DNA from: Alphaproteobacteria bacterium
GTDB taxonomy: Bacteria; Pseudomonadota; Alphaproteobacteria; Caulobacterales; Aquidulcibacteraceae
DNA: 64,000 nt
Direction of reading: 5' to 3'
Assembly (NCBI GenBank): GCA_027485915.1
Contig: JAIXQA010000075.1
Location: 62,001 to 126,000, forward strand
Part shown: positions 15,838 through 24,393 of the stretch, in pieces
Numbering within the stretch: the stretch's first letter is position 1
Layout of the letters: every line of letters starts with the position of its first letter
The notes under the pieces: model-generated
Database searches by the model: none
What the model was told of the DNA's origin: nothing
The model's input: the letters and a program-made list of their open reading frames with translations, nothing else
Translations under genes and position numbers: made by a program

Positions 15838-17124
15838 ATGGTGGTTTGTAAGTCAGGCTTTGCGGTTTCTGCTGCGGCCCTGTTGTTGTCCAATTTTGCT
15901 ACCCCTGCATTGGCGCAGACACCTGTCGGTCCTCCGCCAGCGATCGTGCCGGGGCCAACGCCTGTGACCCAAGCGCTTGGCTTGCCCGCAGCAACGAGCG
16001 TTACCGCGCAAACTATGGTGGCCGATTTGGAAGCCCCTTGGGGTATGGCCTTTCTGCCGAATGGTGACGTGTTAGTGACAGAGCTCTTGGGAAAGCTCCG
16101 CTATATCAAAGCCGGTACAAGCTGGAGCCTAGAGGCTGAAGAGATCAAGGGCGTGCCTGCTGTCATTGCCGGCGGCCAAGGCGGCTTGATGGATGTGACC
16201 CTGCATCCAAACTTTTCCCGCAATAAGTTTATTTATTTGAGTTTTTCCGTAGGCGATGAAGCTGCAAACCGCACCCGCGTCGTACGCGCAAAGCTCGATG
16301 GTCGCACTTTGACGGACGTCCAAACCCTATTTGAAGTCACCCCGGCCAAGCCACGCTTTCAGCACTATGGCTCCCGGTTTACGTGGCTGCCCGATCAGAC
16401 TTTGCTAGTCAGCATTGGCGACGGCGGCAATCCGCCCAATTCTTTAGACGGCAGCTTTATCCGCAATCAGGCGCAGAACCTCAGCAGTCATTTGGGCAAG
16501 ATTGTGCGTATTAAGGACGATGGCAGCATCCCGAAAGACAATCCGTTTGTGGGGACCAGCGGTGCGCGGTCTGAAATCTATTCCTACGGCCACCGCAATG
16601 TTCAAGGCCTCGTGCGCGATCCTGTTTCAGGTCGTATTTATGCCACCGAACATGGCAGTCAGGGCGGCGATGAGTTGAACCTCATCCAGTCTGGACAAAA
16701 TTATGGCTGGCCGAAAGTCACCTATGGCGTTGAATATGGCGCTGCCCGCACGCCGATCACGCCTAATCAAAGTGCTCCCGGACTGATTGATCCACTCGCC
16801 GTGTGGTCGCCTGCCATCGCGCCATCGGGCCTAGCCGTGGTGCGCAGCAAGAAATATCGCGGCTGGGATGGAGACGTCCTGGCTGGCGGCCTTCGTCTTG
16901 ATCAGGGGCGGGGTGCGCTTTTGCGCGTGGATCTTGATGCTGCTGGCAAAGTCCTCGGTCAGGAACGTATCGACCTGGGAGATGTTCGTGTGCGCGATGT
17001 GCGCCAAGGCCCGGATGGCTACATCTATATTTTGACCACGGCCATGCGCAACTTTCGCGACAAGGGTCAACGCAACGGTCAATTGTTGCGCCTCCAGCCT
17101 GTGGAAACAATTCCGCAACGCTGA
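15838..17124 (+). CDS. PQQ-dependent sugar dehydrogenase (soluble Asd / sorbosone dehydrogenase family)
   Basis: This 428-residue exported protein has a signal peptide cleaved after Ala-Leu-Ala, then the six-bladed propeller of the GSDH family: LEAPWGMAFLPNGDVLVTE, GLMDVTLHPNFSRNKFIYLSF, the catalytic-His blade RFTWLPDQTLLVSIGDGG and SYGHRNVQGL, then EHGSQGGDELN. These are hallmarks of E. coli YliI-type aldose dehydrogenases that oxidise sugars in the periplasm with PQQ. No PQQ biosynthesis genes are in the window. ATG 15838 follows AAGGA by eight bases; earlier in-frame starts would block the signal peptide. Confidence 0.92.
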   Translation: MVVCKSGFAVSAAALLLSNFATPALAQTPVGPPPAIVPGPTPVTQALGLPAATSVTAQTMVADLEAPWGMAFLPNGDVLVTELLGKLRYIKAGTSWSLEAEEIKGVPAVIAGGQGGLMDVTLHPNFSRNKFIYLSFSVGDEAANRTRVVRAKLDGRTLTDVQTLFEVTPAKPRFQHYGSRFTWLPDQTLLVSIGDGGNPPNSLDGSFIRNQAQNLSSHLGKIVRIKDDGSIPKDNPFVGTSGARSEIYSYGHRNVQGLVRDPVSGRIYATEHGSQGGDELNLIQSGQNYGWPKVTYGVEYGAARTPITPNQSAPGLIDPLAVWSPAIAPSGLAVVRSKKYRGWDGDVLAGGLRLDQGRGALLRVDLDAAGKVLGQERIDLGDVRVRDVRQGPDGYIYILTTAMRNFRDKGQRNGQLLRLQPVETIPQR

Positions 17125-17191
17125 GAAGCAATGAAAAAGGAGCGGTGAGGGGGCTTGCGGCACGGTCACGCAGCACTCTAAGCCCTTCATC

Positions 17192-18370
17192 ATGCCATCG
17201 ATTGCGCGCATGACCTTGTTTATGATGTTGGCCCATGTCGCGTTGGGGGCCATCATGCCCTATTTGCCCGTTTGGCTGGCGTCTACCAAGGGCCTAAGTG
17301 GGGCTCAAATCGGCGTTATTCTGGCATCTTCCAGCTTTGGCCGAATTCTTGTTGGGCCCTTGGCAGCCGCTTGGGCAGAGGGGCGCCGAGATCGCCGTAT
17401 CCCGCTGATCGTGTTTTCCACGGCCCTTGCCGTCGGATATGTTAGCTTTCCATTCTTGGGCGTGTTTTGGCCAATTGCTTTAGCCTGTTTTGCTACCGGG
17501 GTCATGTTTCAATGCTTGATGCCTTTCGCCGAGGCGGGGGTGATGCGGGTTACCTCTACCTCGCGTCGTTGGCCCTATGGACGTGCGCGCGCTGCTGCTT
17601 CAGCAGCCTTCGTTCTTGCAAATCTAGGTGCAGGCGCGACTATTCAAGCCTTTGGTGCTGAGGCTGTTTATGCTTGGTTTATCATCGCCTGCTTGGCTAC
17701 CGTGGCTTGCGCATTTTGGCTGCACCCAGAGCCGATTCCCGAACCCGTTGTGACACCTTTGAGTATCCGGTTGCGGGACAGCTTTGCCCTCTTCAAGCGC
17801 CGGACATTTTTTCTGGCCGTATTGGCGGCAAGTTTCATTCAAGCCGCCCATGCCTTTTATTATGGCTTTTCGAGTAAACTTTGGCTCGAACAGGGCTTTT
17901 CGGGCTCTGAAGTTGGAATGTTATGGGCCTTTGGGGTGGTAGTAGAAATTGCGTTTTTTGCGCTTTTAGCCAGTCGCCTCAATCATTTTCGTCCTGAAAC
18001 CCTCATCTTGTGGGGCGGGATTGGCAGTATCATTCGCTGGGCCGCCTTCGCCCAAACGCCAGACTTAGGCGTGACATTTCTGCTGCAAGCGCTGCACGCT
18101 TTGACCTTTGCCGCGACCCATATGGGCTTCATGCGCTTAATAGAGGCTGAAATCCCCTTGGCCCAACGTGCAACGGGGCAGCAATTGGGCTCAGCCATCA
18201 TTATGTCGCCAACGATGGGGCTGGCGAGCATTGCGGCTGGGTCGCTTTATGACCAGTACCAGTCGGGCGGCTATTGGAGCGGGGTGATCCTCGCGACGAT
18301 TGGCCTCATCCTCATCTCGCTACTTCTGTCCCCAAAGCAACCTACCTTGCGGCTTCCGGAGCAAGATTAA
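17192..18370 (+). CDS. MFS transporter, HcaT / MFS_1-like family
   Basis: This 392-residue polytopic protein has about 12 hydrophobic segments. The N-terminal half has the family motif IMPYLPVWLASTKGLSGAQIGVILA, then GRILVGPLAAAWAEGRRDRR (the cytoplasmic 2-3 loop). The pattern matches the MFS_1-like / 3-phenylpropionate and nucleoside carrier branch. Its 3' end overlaps the convergent DUF2817 gene by four bases. Substrate is unknown. Its neighbours (dipeptide epimerase, peptidase-like protein, S46 peptidase) make a dipeptide or cell-wall peptide possible, but that is inference. Confidence 0.85.
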   Translation: MPSIARMTLFMMLAHVALGAIMPYLPVWLASTKGLSGAQIGVILASSSFGRILVGPLAAAWAEGRRDRRIPLIVFSTALAVGYVSFPFLGVFWPIALACFATGVMFQCLMPFAEAGVMRVTSTSRRWPYGRARAAASAAFVLANLGAGATIQAFGAEAVYAWFIIACLATVACAFWLHPEPIPEPVVTPLSIRLRDSFALFKRRTFFLAVLAASFIQAAHAFYYGFSSKLWLEQGFSGSEVGMLWAFGVVVEIAFFALLASRLNHFRPETLILWGGIGSIIRWAAFAQTPDLGVTFLLQALHALTFAATHMGFMRLIEAEIPLAQRATGQQLGSAIIMSPTMGLASIAAGSLYDQYQSGGYWSGVILATIGLILISLLLSPKQPTLRLPEQD

Positions 18371-19458
18371 GTCAAATAGGCTGCTGCTCGGCCAATGACA
18401 TCCAAGCTGCGCGTCCACACCATATTTTTCCACGCATCGGTTTCTGGATAAAAGGCGGCTCGGCTATCTGCTTGGATTTGGCACGCCTCGGGGCCTGATG
18501 GATCGCCATAGCAATGCAGCCAAGAGGCGGCTTGGGTTGCTTGAAACACGCTCATCGTATCGACAGTACCAAATTCAATGGCGATGCAAGCACACCATGC
18601 CGGTTCTAATGCGCGAACCAAAGCAGCATCCATCGTCCCCGACAAATCGGCTGAGACAGAGCTGCCATCTTTCGTCGAGCGGATTTCATCGCCCCAAATC
18701 GCGACTTGTCGTAGGTAATGATCGCTGGAGGGGGCCGCTTCGGTAATGATCTCACCGACACCAAAAGGGCCCAGCCCTGTGTGCATATCCACGGTCACAA
18801 CGTGTTTTAAGCCCACACAATAAGACGCCAGGAGTTTGTGGATGGTTTGGTTCGACCAAGATGGCGCGGTCCCGCCGTAATAGACGCCCTTGGGATGCTG
18901 ATACTGACCGCCGCTCAAGGCCGCTTGCAACGCCGGGAACCCGTGTTCGCTGGCAAAGGCGAGTAACTTGCTTTGTGCTTCTTGCAAGCTGGCCTCGTCG
19001 CGCGACGCGGGGGCTGCCCAACGCGCCAACAGGTCATAATTCGGGTTGGCGGGCAGGGGGGGCTCAAAGCTCTCAAGATAATTACGGTTGAGGTCGATAT
19101 TGTCTTCGTTAAATCGGCTATCCCACGAAAAGCCATAGGGATTATGGGCGTGGATCAAGACCAGCCGTAATTTTTGTGCCCAATCTCGCGCGAGCCCAGT
19201 TTCCAAAAGACCCACTTGCACGCCTGAGCCGCAATAGCCTTCCGGGCCATGTGTACCCGAGATTACCACGACGGCGGCTGTTGCGTCTTTGGGACCGAGA
19301 ATCGCACAGTCCATTGCAATTTCGCGTCCGCCCGGCCCTTTTGCGTGCGGCATGATATGGGTTTCAATCGTCGCGCCAGCGGACTCAGCGGCCTTTAGAA
19401 ATTTGTCACGCGCTTCGAAATAAGTGTGGGCAAAGAAGGTTTCTGGCGCGCCTGACAT
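18367..19458 (-). CDS. DUF2817 / M14-like metallopeptidase family protein
   Basis: This 363-residue protein has the zinc-carboxypeptidase-like pattern of DUF2817: ISGTHGPEGYCGS (HxxE zinc ligands), NEDNIDLNRNYL, the third ligand in VTVDMHTGLG, and a Glu in AIEFGTV at the position of the catalytic base. There is no signal peptide. ATG 19458 has GAGGA about nine bases upstream; the longer frame has none. It lies 37 bases downstream of the dipeptide epimerase gene on the same strand, which suggests joint peptide catabolism. The substrate has not been defined for this family as far as I know. Confidence 0.85.
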   Translation of the reverse strand: MSGAPETFFAHTYFEARDKFLKAAESAGATIETHIMPHAKGPGGREIAMDCAILGPKDATAAVVVISGTHGPEGYCGSGVQVGLLETGLARDWAQKLRLVLIHAHNPYGFSWDSRFNEDNIDLNRNYLESFEPPLPANPNYDLLARWAAPASRDEASLQEAQSKLLAFASEHGFPALQAALSGGQYQHPKGVYYGGTAPSWSNQTIHKLLASYCVGLKHVVTVDMHTGLGPFGVGEIITEAAPSSDHYLRQVAIWGDEIRSTKDGSSVSADLSGTMDAALVRALEPAWCACIAIEFGTVDTMSVFQATQAASWLHCYGDPSGPEACQIQADSRAAFYPETDAWKNMVWTRSLDVIGRAAAYLT

Positions 19459-19495
19459 CGGGTTTCTTCCTCTGATTAATTTGAAGATGATGAGC

Positions 19496-20473
19496 TTATC
19501 CCCACAAATCCTGGCTGGGTGGATGCAGGATAGAGCCGTCATAATTTAGACCGGGTTCGCGATCTTGATCGAGTAACAAGGGCCCATCCAGATCGATCCA
19601 ATCGGCCAATTGCGCGAGCAAGACAGCCGGTGCCGTCACCAAACTGGTGCCCACCATACAGCCCATCATGATCCGAAGCCCCGCCGCTCGCGCTTCGCGG
19701 ATCGACTTGAGTGCCTCAGTAAAGCCACCCGTCTTATCGAGTTTGACGTTAACGGCATCATAGTTTTGCACCAACAGCTCAATATCAGCGCTGGTATGAA
19801 AACTCTCATCGGCGCAAATAGCGATAGGGGCGGCCACTTGGCCGAGCCTGGAATCCTTGCTGGCGGCAAAGGGTTGTTCCACCACATCAATGTTTAAGCT
19901 GCGTGCCTCTGAGAGGAGTCCGGGCAAAGTATCTGGCTGCATGCCTTCATTGGCATCCACGATCAAACGTGCATCTGGTCGGGCTTTGGCGACGGCGCGT
20001 ACGCAGTCCATATCACTTTCGCCACCAATTTTGACTTTCAAGATCGGCCGTCCGGACGCAGCGAGGGCCGCTTCTTTCATGGCTTCGGCTGTATCGAGGG
20101 AGATGGTGAAAGCGGTGACCAAAGGCTTGGGATCTGGCAAGCCCGCCAAAGCCCACACTGGCTGATTCACACTTTTAGCTTTCCAGTCCCAGAGCGCGCA
20201 ATCCAGCGCATTTCTAGCCGCACCAGCAGGCAAGAGGCTTTGGCAAGCTTCCAAGTCAATACCGGCTTCGACATGGGTGCGGACGGCTTCCAATTGGGCG
20301 ATGACGCTATGGCAATCTTCTTGATAACGCGTGTAGGGCACACACTCGCCACGTCCAACAAAACCCGCATGCTCCAGCGTGACGGTAACAACCTCTGCTT
20401 GCGTACGCGCACCTCTGGCGATCCTGAAAACGCCTTTGAGGGGCCACACTTCCTTTTGGACATGAAACTTCAT
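19496..20473 (-). CDS. Dipeptide epimerase (L-Ala-D/L-Glu epimerase type, enolase superfamily)
   Basis: This 325-residue protein carries the MLE-subgroup machinery: the KxK acid/base motif in PILKVKIGG, metal ligands in LIVDANEG, VVEQPF and CADES, the second Lys in VNVKLDKTGG, and the DxD motif near the C-terminus (WIDLDGPLLL) that marks dipeptide epimerases. E. coli YcjG acts on L-Ala-D-Glu from murein turnover. Start 20473 (MKFHVQKE) gives the usual family length; the frame continues 24 residues upstream to a start that directly abuts the divergent mlaE-like gene. It is probably in one transcript with the DUF2817 gene. Confidence 0.9.
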   Translation of the reverse strand: MKFHVQKEVWPLKGVFRIARGARTQAEVVTVTLEHAGFVGRGECVPYTRYQEDCHSVIAQLEAVRTHVEAGIDLEACQSLLPAGAARNALDCALWDWKAKSVNQPVWALAGLPDPKPLVTAFTISLDTAEAMKEAALAASGRPILKVKIGGESDMDCVRAVAKARPDARLIVDANEGMQPDTLPGLLSEARSLNIDVVEQPFAASKDSRLGQVAAPIAICADESFHTSADIELLVQNYDAVNVKLDKTGGFTEALKSIREARAAGLRIMMGCMVGTSLVTAPAVLLAQLADWIDLDGPLLLDQDREPGLNYDGSILHPPSQDLWG

Positions 20474-20551
20474 GCTGCTTCTTAAACGCTTTTCAGGGCT
20501 TTGCGAAGCGGGCAGATCTGAGGCAATCCAGTCACAGCCCGTCATTTGTTC

Positions 20552-21823
20552 ATGCGGGTAAGCCCCTTTTCCAACAAGGCGCTAGCCTCTAAGCTAGACT
20601 TTGTGTCGCCTCGTGTGCACAACGATTCGAAGCTGAACACGCTGCCACCCATTCTGGTGGTGGATCAGGATTTTAGCCAGGAAGGCCCTTTCTTGCCCGA
20701 ACAAGAGGCCCAATTTGCGATTGATCGTAGTGGTCCTGCGCCAGTCCTTCGGGTGACGGGGGATTGGACGATCCATACCATTGGATCAATCGATGCCGAA
20801 CTAAGGCCTGTGCGCGACCTTGACGCGGATCGTCCGACCATTGTGGATGTTAGCGGTTTGATAGACCTCGATACCGCTGGCGCCTATGTCATCGAAAAGG
20901 CGTTACGGTCTTCTGAAGCTGAACCTGCACAGATGATCGGCAAACATGCCGTTGCGGGCCGTATGCTGGCTGAAGTCCGGAAGTTCACGGCAGGCTGCGA
21001 TGCTTTGCCTGAGCCCATCGCATTGTGGCGGCAATTGCTTGACCGCATTGGCCGCGGCATGGTCCAAGTTTATGATGAAATGATTGATACGGTTGGCTTT
21101 TTTGGCGAAACCGTGGTTGCATGCGGCAAAGCGCTTTCTAATCCTAGACGGGTGCGTTGGTTGCCAACTTTTGCAGTCGCTGAAAGTGCCGGGCTAAACG
21201 CCGTGCCCATTGTGATGACTCTGTCTTTCTTCATCGGGGCTGTGATTGCCTTTTTAGGCAAAACCATCCTGCAGGATTTTGGCGCGTCGGTTTTTACCAT
21301 TGAATTGGTGGGCTTTGCGGTTCTACGCGAATTTGGCGTTTTGATCACGGCCATCATCCTCGCCGGACGATCAGACTCTTCCTTCACGGCCCAGATCGGG
21401 TCCATGAAAATGACTCAAGAGATTGATGCCATGCGTATTTTGGGCATGAGCCCGATGGAAATGCTGGTGGTGCCGCGGGTGATCGCTCTCTTGGTTATGT
21501 TCCCCATTCTGACTTTTTTAGCCATGATTGCGGGGATCGCGGGCGGGGCGATTGTGACCATGTTGACCTTAGATATTAGCCCAACTCTGTTCTTTAATCG
21601 CTTGAATGACAATGTGGGTGTGGATCAGTTTTGGGCTGGCATGGGCAAGGCCCCAGTATTTGCCTTCATCATTGCCATTATTGGCTGTCGGCAAGGCCTC
21701 AACGTCGAAAGTGACGTAATTTCCTTGGGCCAGCGCACGACCGCCTCCGTCGTGCAGGCCCTGTTTATGGTGATTGTCGTCGAAGCCATTTTTGCGCTCA
21801 TCTATATGGAGCTTGGCATATGA
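20552..21823 (+). CDS. mlaE: MlaE-type lipid ABC permease with N-terminal STAS domain
   Basis: This 423-residue fusion has two parts. Residues about 55-170 are a STAS-like domain (VLRVTGDWTIHTIGSIDAEL, IVDVSGLIDLDTAGAYVI) corresponding to the separate MlaB of E. coli. Residues 175-423 are the MlaE permease with the conserved FIGAVIAFLGKTILQDFGA, REFGVLITAIILAGRSDSSF and EIDAMRILGMSPMEMLVVPR segments and about five membrane helices. It forms the inner-membrane part of a retrograde/anterograde phospholipid transporter with MlaF and MlaD. Start ATG 20552 is chosen over TTG 20546. The stop overlaps the mlaF start. Confidence 0.92.
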   Translation: MRVSPFSNKALASKLDFVSPRVHNDSKLNTLPPILVVDQDFSQEGPFLPEQEAQFAIDRSGPAPVLRVTGDWTIHTIGSIDAELRPVRDLDADRPTIVDVSGLIDLDTAGAYVIEKALRSSEAEPAQMIGKHAVAGRMLAEVRKFTAGCDALPEPIALWRQLLDRIGRGMVQVYDEMIDTVGFFGETVVACGKALSNPRRVRWLPTFAVAESAGLNAVPIVMTLSFFIGAVIAFLGKTILQDFGASVFTIELVGFAVLREFGVLITAIILAGRSDSSFTAQIGSMKMTQEIDAMRILGMSPMEMLVVPRVIALLVMFPILTFLAMIAGIAGGAIVTMLTLDISPTLFFNRLNDNVGVDQFWAGMGKAPVFAFIIAIIGCRQGLNVESDVISLGQRTTASVVQALFMVIVVEAIFALIYMELGI

Positions 21824-22620
21824 ACCCGGCCGACGCTCTCACCCCAATTCTCGACATCCCCGATGAGGAAGTGGCAATTCGGCTTCGCGGGATTGGCAAT
21901 CGCTTTGGGGATGTGGTCATCCACGAGCACCTTGATCTCGATGTGTTGCGTGGAGAAACGATCGGGATTGTCGGCGGGTCTGGTACAGGTAAGTCTGTTC
22001 TGATGCGGGCCATTATCGGCTTGAGGCCACCTTCCGAAGGTAACGTGATGGTCTTGGGCCATAACGTGTGGTCGAATGACCCTTCGGAACGCAAAGCACT
22101 TGATGCGCGTTGGGGCGTGATGTTCCAAGACGGTGCTTTATTTTCAAACCTCACCGTACGCGAAAATGTGATGGTACCGCTGACCGAGCATACCAGTTTG
22201 CCGCCAAAATTAGCCCTTGAGATTGCTGACTTGAAAATATTGATGGCAGGCCTTCCGCCCTCTTCGGCCGACAAACTGCCTTCTGAACTTTCAGGCGGTA
22301 TGCGCAAACGAGCCGCACTCGCGCGAGCTATTGCGCTTGACCCCGATATCTTGTTCCTTGATGAGCCGACAGCTGGCCTTGACCCAATTACGGCAGGCAA
22401 GTTCGACGCTTTGGTCAATGAACTTAAAGAGACCCTCGGATTAACCGTATTTTTGATTACACATGATTTGGATACGCTACGCGACGCGTGTGATCGTGTT
22501 GCGGCATTGGCAGAAGGTAAAGTTATCGCTATCGGTCCATTAGATCATTTACGTGAGCATGCGACGGGTTGGTTGTCGGAATACTTTGGCGGGCCGCGTG
22601 GTCGGGCCGCTTTAGGCTAA
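21820..22620 (+). CDS. mlaF: MlaF-type ATPase of the lipid ABC transporter
   Basis: This 266-residue ABC ATPase has Walker A GGSGTGKS, a Q-loop in VMFQDGALFSNLTVRENV, the signature LSGGMRKRAALARA, Walker B ILFLDEPTAGLD and an H-loop in LITHD. The RMRKR-type signature and VRENVMVPL are typical of MlaF. The ATG overlaps the mlaE stop by four bases. It energises lipid movement between the inner membrane and MlaD. Confidence 0.94.
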   Translation: MNPADALTPILDIPDEEVAIRLRGIGNRFGDVVIHEHLDLDVLRGETIGIVGGSGTGKSVLMRAIIGLRPPSEGNVMVLGHNVWSNDPSERKALDARWGVMFQDGALFSNLTVRENVMVPLTEHTSLPPKLALEIADLKILMAGLPPSSADKLPSELSGGMRKRAALARAIALDPDILFLDEPTAGLDPITAGKFDALVNELKETLGLTVFLITHDLDTLRDACDRVAALAEGKVIAIGPLDHLREHATGWLSEYFGGPRGRAALG

Positions 22621-22642
22621 ACGGCCAAATCAGGAGAAGAAG

Positions 22643-23737
22643 ATGGAAACAAAGGCCAATTACGTCATGATCGGATTGTTCACGATCCTGAGCATCATCG
22701 CGGCCATCATCTTTACAGTCTGGATGGGCAATTCTGGCGTCAATCGGCAGGGGTCGCAATATGACGTCGTGTTTGAAGGACCTGTTCGCGGCCTCGAGAT
22801 TGGTGGCGAAGTTCGCTTCAACGGGATCAAAGTCGGCGAAGTAATCGATCTGCGCCTGAGTGACAAAAATCCAAAAGACGTGGTCGCGCGCATCCGCGTG
22901 CAAAGCACCACGCCCGTTAAGACCGATTCCATCGCCCAGCTTGAACCTTCAGGCCTTACTGGTTCAACCTACATTCAGATCCTTGCCGGCTCGGATGGCG
23001 CCAAGCGCATGTTTGCCCGCATGGGACAAAGCCCTCCGATCATTACCAGCCAACGCGGCCAGCTAGACCGCTTACTGCAGGATGGGGAAGGGGTCATTTC
23101 GACGTCGTTGGAAGCGGTAGCCCGCTTGAACAAGCTTTTAGATGCTGAAAACATCGAAAACTTCTCCAAGACATTGCGGGAAGCAAGCCTTGCCGCGGAA
23201 AGCTTCCGTCAAACCACCCAAGATGCGGGTCTGTTTGTTCAGTCCGCCCGCAAATTCACCGATCAAGCAACGCTCACCGCGACTACTTATGACGCACTGG
23301 GCAAGAATTTGATGACCCAGACCAATACGTTGGGGCAGGAATCCTTAGCGCTGGTTAGCTCAAGCCGGCTCTTGGTGGATGGTCTGAGTGAAGATGCCAA
23401 TTCCCTCTCTGGCGGCGCAGAATTAACCTTGGCAAAAACCATGGAAGCTTTGACTCAAGCAGAAGCTACCATGAAGGAGTTTAACGACACCGCCATTGCC
23501 ATGCGTACGGCCACAAACCAGTTTGGTGCTGTAGCGGAGAACACCAATCGTGCAGTTGTCTCAATTGATCGCTTTTTCAAAATAGGTGCTGACCAAACCC
23601 TGCCAGATATGAGCCGCGCCGCACAGGAAGTGCGCAATACATCCATGACATTTGATGCTTTAGGCCAACAGATCAGCCAGAATCCGCTGGAAATCGTCAA
23701 CCGTCCCGCTACCGCGACAGTAAAGTGGAAACAATGA
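22643..23737 (+). CDS. mlaD: MCE-domain lipid-binding protein, MlaD type
   Basis: This 364-residue protein has one N-terminal membrane anchor (VMIGLFTILSIIAAIIFTVWM), then a single MCE domain (YDVVFEGPVRGLEIGGEVRFNGIKVGEV... GLTGSTYIQIL) and a long helical C-terminal region (residues ~150-340) of the kind that forms a hydrophobic tunnel or needle. It is longer than E. coli MlaD (183 residues). It lies 22 bases after mlaF with AGGAGAAG before the ATG. MCE proteins ring the MlaFE permease and accept lipids in the periplasm. Confidence 0.92.
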   Translation: METKANYVMIGLFTILSIIAAIIFTVWMGNSGVNRQGSQYDVVFEGPVRGLEIGGEVRFNGIKVGEVIDLRLSDKNPKDVVARIRVQSTTPVKTDSIAQLEPSGLTGSTYIQILAGSDGAKRMFARMGQSPPIITSQRGQLDRLLQDGEGVISTSLEAVARLNKLLDAENIENFSKTLREASLAAESFRQTTQDAGLFVQSARKFTDQATLTATTYDALGKNLMTQTNTLGQESLALVSSSRLLVDGLSEDANSLSGGAELTLAKTMEALTQAEATMKEFNDTAIAMRTATNQFGAVAENTNRAVVSIDRFFKIGADQTLPDMSRAAQEVRNTSMTFDALGQQISQNPLEIVNRPATATVKWKQ

Positions 23738-24393
23738 AACCGATCCGACGTCTGGGCCTCTTATTGGCCATCGCTGCGATGACTGCGCCGGTGGCAGGCT
23801 GTATCACCCTGTTGCCTAAACCTGGTAAGCCACCCGCAGTCGTAGCGATGCGGGCAGACCCAACGGTGCCGCGGCGAGATGTGAAAAGTCCATTTACCAT
23901 TGGGATCGGCGTACCGACGATGCCGGCAATCCTTTTGGGCAACCAGATTGCCGTCATGCGCAAAGACCGGACCTTTGCTTATGTAGACGGCTTACGCTTT
24001 TCAACTTCAGCGCCTTTATCGATCCAAAATGTTGTGCTGGAGACATTCGACCTTGCAGGCTCTACGCGGGCAGCCGTGCGGGCGGTGACCATTGCCCGAC
24101 CCGATTATGAGCTTCACTTCGATGTCAGTGACTTTCAAGTGACAGAACCGCATGGCCGAACCAAAGGCATGGCGCGTATTGAAGCGACAGCGCGTTTGAT
24201 CGAAGTCTATTCAGGTAAGCCCTTGGCTTCAAAAGTCATTACCGGCGAAGCCATTGCTGCCCGAGGCGACGTAACACAACCCGCCCGCGCCTTAGAACAG
24301 GCAACACGAAGCTTTGCAATCAAAGCCATGCAATGGGCCGTCGAGGAAGCTAACGCCGATTATGCTTCAAAGGCGGCGTCCGCAACAAAGTAA
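23734..24393 (+). CDS. ABC-type transport auxiliary lipoprotein (PqiC-like)
   Basis: This 219-residue lipoprotein (signal with VAGC lipobox near residue 22) has the PqiC / ABC_trans_aux pattern: FTIGIGVPTMPAILLGNQIAV, FAYVDGLRFSTSAPLSIQNVVLETF and a C-terminal helix with RSFAIKAMQWA. It probably sits in the outer membrane as acceptor of the Mla-type system; no mlaC gene is present in this cluster. The ATG overlaps the mlaD stop by four bases. Its 3' end overlaps the convergent tipN-like gene by 34 bases. Confidence 0.87.
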   Translation: MKPIRRLGLLLAIAAMTAPVAGCITLLPKPGKPPAVVAMRADPTVPRRDVKSPFTIGIGVPTMPAILLGNQIAVMRKDRTFAYVDGLRFSTSAPLSIQNVVLETFDLAGSTRAAVRAVTIARPDYELHFDVSDFQVTEPHGRTKGMARIEATARLIEVYSGKPLASKVITGEAIAARGDVTQPARALEQATRSFAIKAMQWAVEEANADYASKAASATK

